From Tumebacillus amylolyticus (GTDB lineage: Bacteria; Bacillota; Bacilli; Tumebacillales; Tumebacillaceae), in NCBI RefSeq assembly GCF_016722965.1, contig NZ_JAEQNB010000004.1:186001-250000 (forward strand): a DNA stretch of 64,000 bases. Reading direction: 5' to 3'. The notes under the pieces were generated by a model, which was not told the origin of the DNA, did not search any database, and saw only the letters and a program-made list of their open reading frames with translations. The position numbers were made by a program, and so were the translations under genes. Below, in pieces: positions 61,797 through 64,000 of this stretch (positions are counted from its first letter, which is position 1; each line of letters starts with the position of its first letter).

Positions 61797-62602
61797 AGCT
61801 CTTGATTCTCTCCGACTTGCACTGTGACAACAACCACCAGCGGCTGGGGAAGAGCATCGTCCCCGCCGTATCTTCCTACATCCGCGAAGTGGCACCCGAC
61901 AGAGTACTCGTCGCGGGCGACATGGCGGGCGGAGCAGATCGGTGCATTCGCTACATCGAGGAGTTGGAACAGAACTCCGGTGTGGCGCTGTCCTACATCC
62001 CCGGCAACCACTCGATCTGGACGGACAAGCGAACCGATTCATGGCACGAGTATGAAAAACTCCGCGATCACCACTCGTCGTTGATTGGAAAACCGCTGTT
62101 GCTCGGCACGGACTGGGCGGTGATCGGCGACATGGGCTGGTATGACTACACCTATCGGGAAGACTCTTGGTCGCGGGAGGAGTGCGTCTCTCGCAAAGAG
62201 AGCTATTGGCGGGACGCTGCGTTTGCCCGCTGGGGCATGGAGGACGAGGAAGTGACCGATCGGATGCTGGACTCGTTTCGGACGCAGTTGGAAGCGCACC
62301 GAGACCGCAGGGTCGTTTTTGTCAATCACTTCATTCCGTATGACGACTATGTGCCGATCTCGCCGCGCAACAAGGTGTGGAACATGATTCGTCCGTTCAT
62401 GGGCAGCTCGCGGATCGGCGATTTGCTGGACGATATGCCGCATGTGGAACATGTGATCTTCGGGCATGTGCATTATCGATTCGGCACCAAGCGCCGTGGA
62501 GACAAGTTGGTGCATTGCCACCCGCTCGGATATACGAGCGAGTGGCAATCGCAGCAGATTGAAAAAGAGATCCGGTCGGCGAGTTGCGTGATCAAACTGT
62601 AA
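61793..62602 (+). CDS. Metallophosphoesterase
   Basis: 269 residues with ILSDLHCDN, VAGDMAGG, PGNHSIW, FVNHFIPYD and FGHVHYRFG, the five calcineurin-type metal motifs (the GNHD Asp is replaced by Ser here). Coupled by ATGA to the ferredoxin-MBL gene, suggesting a shared pathway. Distinct in sequence from the metallophosphoesterase at 22837-23529. Substrate unknown. Confidence 0.82.
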   Translation: MKLLILSDLHCDNNHQRLGKSIVPAVSSYIREVAPDRVLVAGDMAGGADRCIRYIEELEQNSGVALSYIPGNHSIWTDKRTDSWHEYEKLRDHHSSLIGKPLLLGTDWAVIGDMGWYDYTYREDSWSREECVSRKESYWRDAAFARWGMEDEEVTDRMLDSFRTQLEAHRDRRVVFVNHFIPYDDYVPISPRNKVWNMIRPFMGSSRIGDLLDDMPHVEHVIFGHVHYRFGTKRRGDKLVHCHPLGYTSEWQSQQIEKEIRSASCVIKL

Positions 62603-62658
62603 CCGAAAATACCCCTCCTCTGGTATACTGTACCTAACCCAAGGGAGAGGTGTTTTTT

Positions 62659-63816
62659 GTGTCTCATTTGCAATTTCAGCCGGACTTCTTGTCCGTTTCT
62701 TATAAAGGGTTGACTCTCGCGCTGCTCCCGAAGGAGTATGCGTTGCTGGATTTTTTGTATCAAAACCGCGGTCATGCGTTCACCCGCGAGGAACTGCTGG
62801 ACCGCGTCTGGCCGCTTGAGACGCCGATCGATCGCACGGTGGACGATCACGTGTACCGTCTTCGGAAAAAAATGAAGCCTTGGGCGGACGTTGTCAGCCT
62901 CGATACGGTGCGCAGTATCGGGTATCGTTTGACGGTCAAGGACGTGCGGCCCATGACGGTGATGCCGTCGCATCAGGATGCCGAACTGAAGGAATTCGCA
63001 GCCAAGATGCTCCACAAGTACCATCTCTTCGGGCAGGGAGATGCGATTCAGATGCTCTACCAACAGCAGAAAGTGTTGGGGATTGAGCTGGACCCTTTTT
63101 ATGAGATCTACGTACGCTTCATTTCGGGTGACTTGATGTGGTTGGCGGAAGCGACGAACGTCCCGATTGAGAACCGGCTGTATTTGTTGCTGATCACGTA
63201 TGTTTTGGCCGGGGAGAATCCACAGGAAGCGGTGGACTTCATCGAGCGGGCGTTTGCTTCCGGGTTGTTGCCGGAGAAGCACCGGCAGGAGTTGTACATC
63301 CTCGACATGCTGTTTCCGATGATGATGGCGGGGCAGGTGGAGCAGGCGTTGGAGCGTTTTGAGAAGGTTTCGTACCCGACGATTGAGGAACAGGGGTGGG
63401 AGCGGGGCTTTCTCATGCCAACGCTGCTCGCCGAGTCAGCGGCGTTTTTTCTGACGGGGCAGTATGAGCGGTTGGAGGCGCAGTTGGATCGGGTCGAGGC
63501 GATGATTCAGGAAGCGCCATATCTGCGAGAGAGCGGGTATTATCGTTTGGCCCGCGGTGTGTGGGAGATTCACAACGGGCGCAAAGCGGTGGGGAAAGCG
63601 ACGTTGGATGAGGGATTTGATATCTTGCGGCAATCGAAGTTTGTGCCGCAGTATTTGTTGTTCTTGCGCAAGGCGGTGTTTTTCTTTGAGAAGCATCTGG
63701 ATGAGCCGGAGTTGTATCGGGAGTATCGGGCGTTGTGGAAGGATGCTTGTAAGCAGTATCGGTTGGAGGAAGTTGCAGGGAAGATCAGGGAGACGTTGAG
63801 GAAGATTCTCTCTTGA
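62659..63816 (+). CDS. OmpR-type winged-helix regulator with helical-repeat tail
   Basis: 385 residues. Residues about 1-95 form an OmpR/PhoB DNA-binding domain (LLPKEYALLDFLYQNRGHAFTREELLDRVW, then RTVDDHVYRLRKKM and TVRSIGYRL; runs shown in parts are contiguous domains). No receiver domain precedes it. The remaining ~290 residues are helical and TPR-like, resembling the sensing halves of SARP/BTAD regulators. GTG at 62659 lies eight bases after AAGGGAGAGG; the GTG at 62650 is within that site. Target genes are unknown, possibly the adjacent metallophosphoesterase operon. Confidence 0.72.
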   Translation: MSHLQFQPDFLSVSYKGLTLALLPKEYALLDFLYQNRGHAFTREELLDRVWPLETPIDRTVDDHVYRLRKKMKPWADVVSLDTVRSIGYRLTVKDVRPMTVMPSHQDAELKEFAAKMLHKYHLFGQGDAIQMLYQQQKVLGIELDPFYEIYVRFISGDLMWLAEATNVPIENRLYLLLITYVLAGENPQEAVDFIERAFASGLLPEKHRQELYILDMLFPMMMAGQVEQALERFEKVSYPTIEEQGWERGFLMPTLLAESAAFFLTGQYERLEAQLDRVEAMIQEAPYLRESGYYRLARGVWEIHNGRKAVGKATLDEGFDILRQSKFVPQYLLFLRKAVFFFEKHLDEPELYREYRALWKDACKQYRLEEVAGKIRETLRKILS

Positions 63817-63834
63817 TTTGGGAAGATGATATGA

Positions 63835-63870
63835 AAAAAGAAGCCCTTCCATAGATGGAAGGGCTTGTTT
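63835..63870. terminator. Bidirectional intrinsic terminator
   Basis: AAGCCCTTCCA pairs with TGGAAGGGCTT; A run on the left and T-rich on the right serve both convergent genes. Confidence 0.8.
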
Positions 63871-63871
63871 G

Positions 63872-64000
63872 TTAGCAATAGTTGCCGTCTTCGTCGATGC
63901 CGATCGGGTAGTAGGGCATGGAGTCGATCAGTTCGTATAGGTCGTCATGTTCGCCGGAGAGCCAGTCGACGGTGAAGTCTTTGGGGTTGACGTACTCCCA
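63872..64000 (-). CDS. C-terminal fragment of an unidentified protein (partial)
   Basis: The minus-strand frame entering from the right edge is open for 42 residues and ends ...YYPIGIDEDGNYC with TAA at 63872-63874. The sequence (WEYVNPKDFTVDWLSGEHDD, then LYELIDSMPYYP) is acidic and protein-like, and the shared terminator supports a real gene end. No family can be assigned from this piece. Confidence 0.6.
   Translation of the reverse strand, partial: WEYVNPKDFTVDWLSGEHDDLYELIDSMPYYPIGIDEDGNYC

Overview
The window looks like a chromosomal segment of a moderately GC-rich, spore-former-type Firmicute. Gene content and the mix of ATG, GTG and TTG starts behind strong AGGAGG-type ribosome binding sites resemble the Tumebacillus/Alicyclobacillus lineage; that genus-level guess is inference from gene content only. 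CcpA, MecA, PepV, DUF441 proteins, a metIC operon under a SAM-I (S-box) riboswitch, and a LexA-box-like palindrome all fit Bacilli. I see no rRNA, CRISPR array, transposase or prophage. One tRNA gene (Thr, anticodon TGT) is present. Genes sit in short operons separated by clear intrinsic terminators, and many promoters are -35/-10 pairs with 17-bp spacing.

Layout. 1-8.7 kb: 3' part of a TldE/PmbA protein, a convergent MFS transporter, a DUF441 membrane protein coupled to a shortened PrpD-like protein, then a very large glutamate synthase (gltB). 8.8-18.2 kb: EamA exporter plus endonuclease III, a DNA-methyltransferase-like gene divergent from a Lin0512-family gene around a LexA-like box, a secreted NlpC/P60 protein, a cysK-rhodanese-SDR operon, an ABC-F ATPase behind a leader-peptide/terminator region, a cold-shock protein, and a YkoP-like plus small EamA pair. 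18.4-29.5 kb: class A PBP, folE, an NMO/FabK-like enzyme, metallophosphoesterase, rhomboid protease, NUDIX plus SprT, then a possible winged-helix protein, a small paralogue of its C-terminus, and a UvrD-type helicase. 29.5-39.9 kb: two-domain 2-hydroxyacid dehydrogenase with a tandem operator, UMF1 transporter, amidase, and an HlyD-RND-SGNH operon. 39.3-49.2 kb: candidate small RNA, tRNA-Thr, GH13 glucosidase, beta-propeller lipoprotein, panE, ccpA, hydroxyacid reductase, pepV, mecA. 49.2-64 kb: second DUF441 protein, phosphosulfolactate synthase, MFS, nitroreductase, DUF3231, S-box/metI/metC, cation antiporter, an acidic mini-protein, a primase-helicase fusion, glutamate dehydrogenase, DUF2573-like protein, ferredoxin-MBL plus metallophosphoesterase, an OmpR-type wHTH regulator with a helical-repeat tail, and a partial gene.

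How it fits together. Nitrogen and carbon balance is well represented: glutamate synthase, glutamate dehydrogenase, CcpA and a cre-like site ahead of gltB. Sulfur metabolism is represented by cysK/rhodanese and S-box metIC. The most unusual items are: the ABC-F leader, which looks like a ribosome-sensing attenuator; a gene with a strong in-frame internal start whose C-terminal product resembles the small protein encoded just downstream; a chromosomal Twinkle/T7-gp4-like primase-helicase whose Toprim acidic residues appear lost; and an unassigned small-RNA candidate with its own promoter and terminator.
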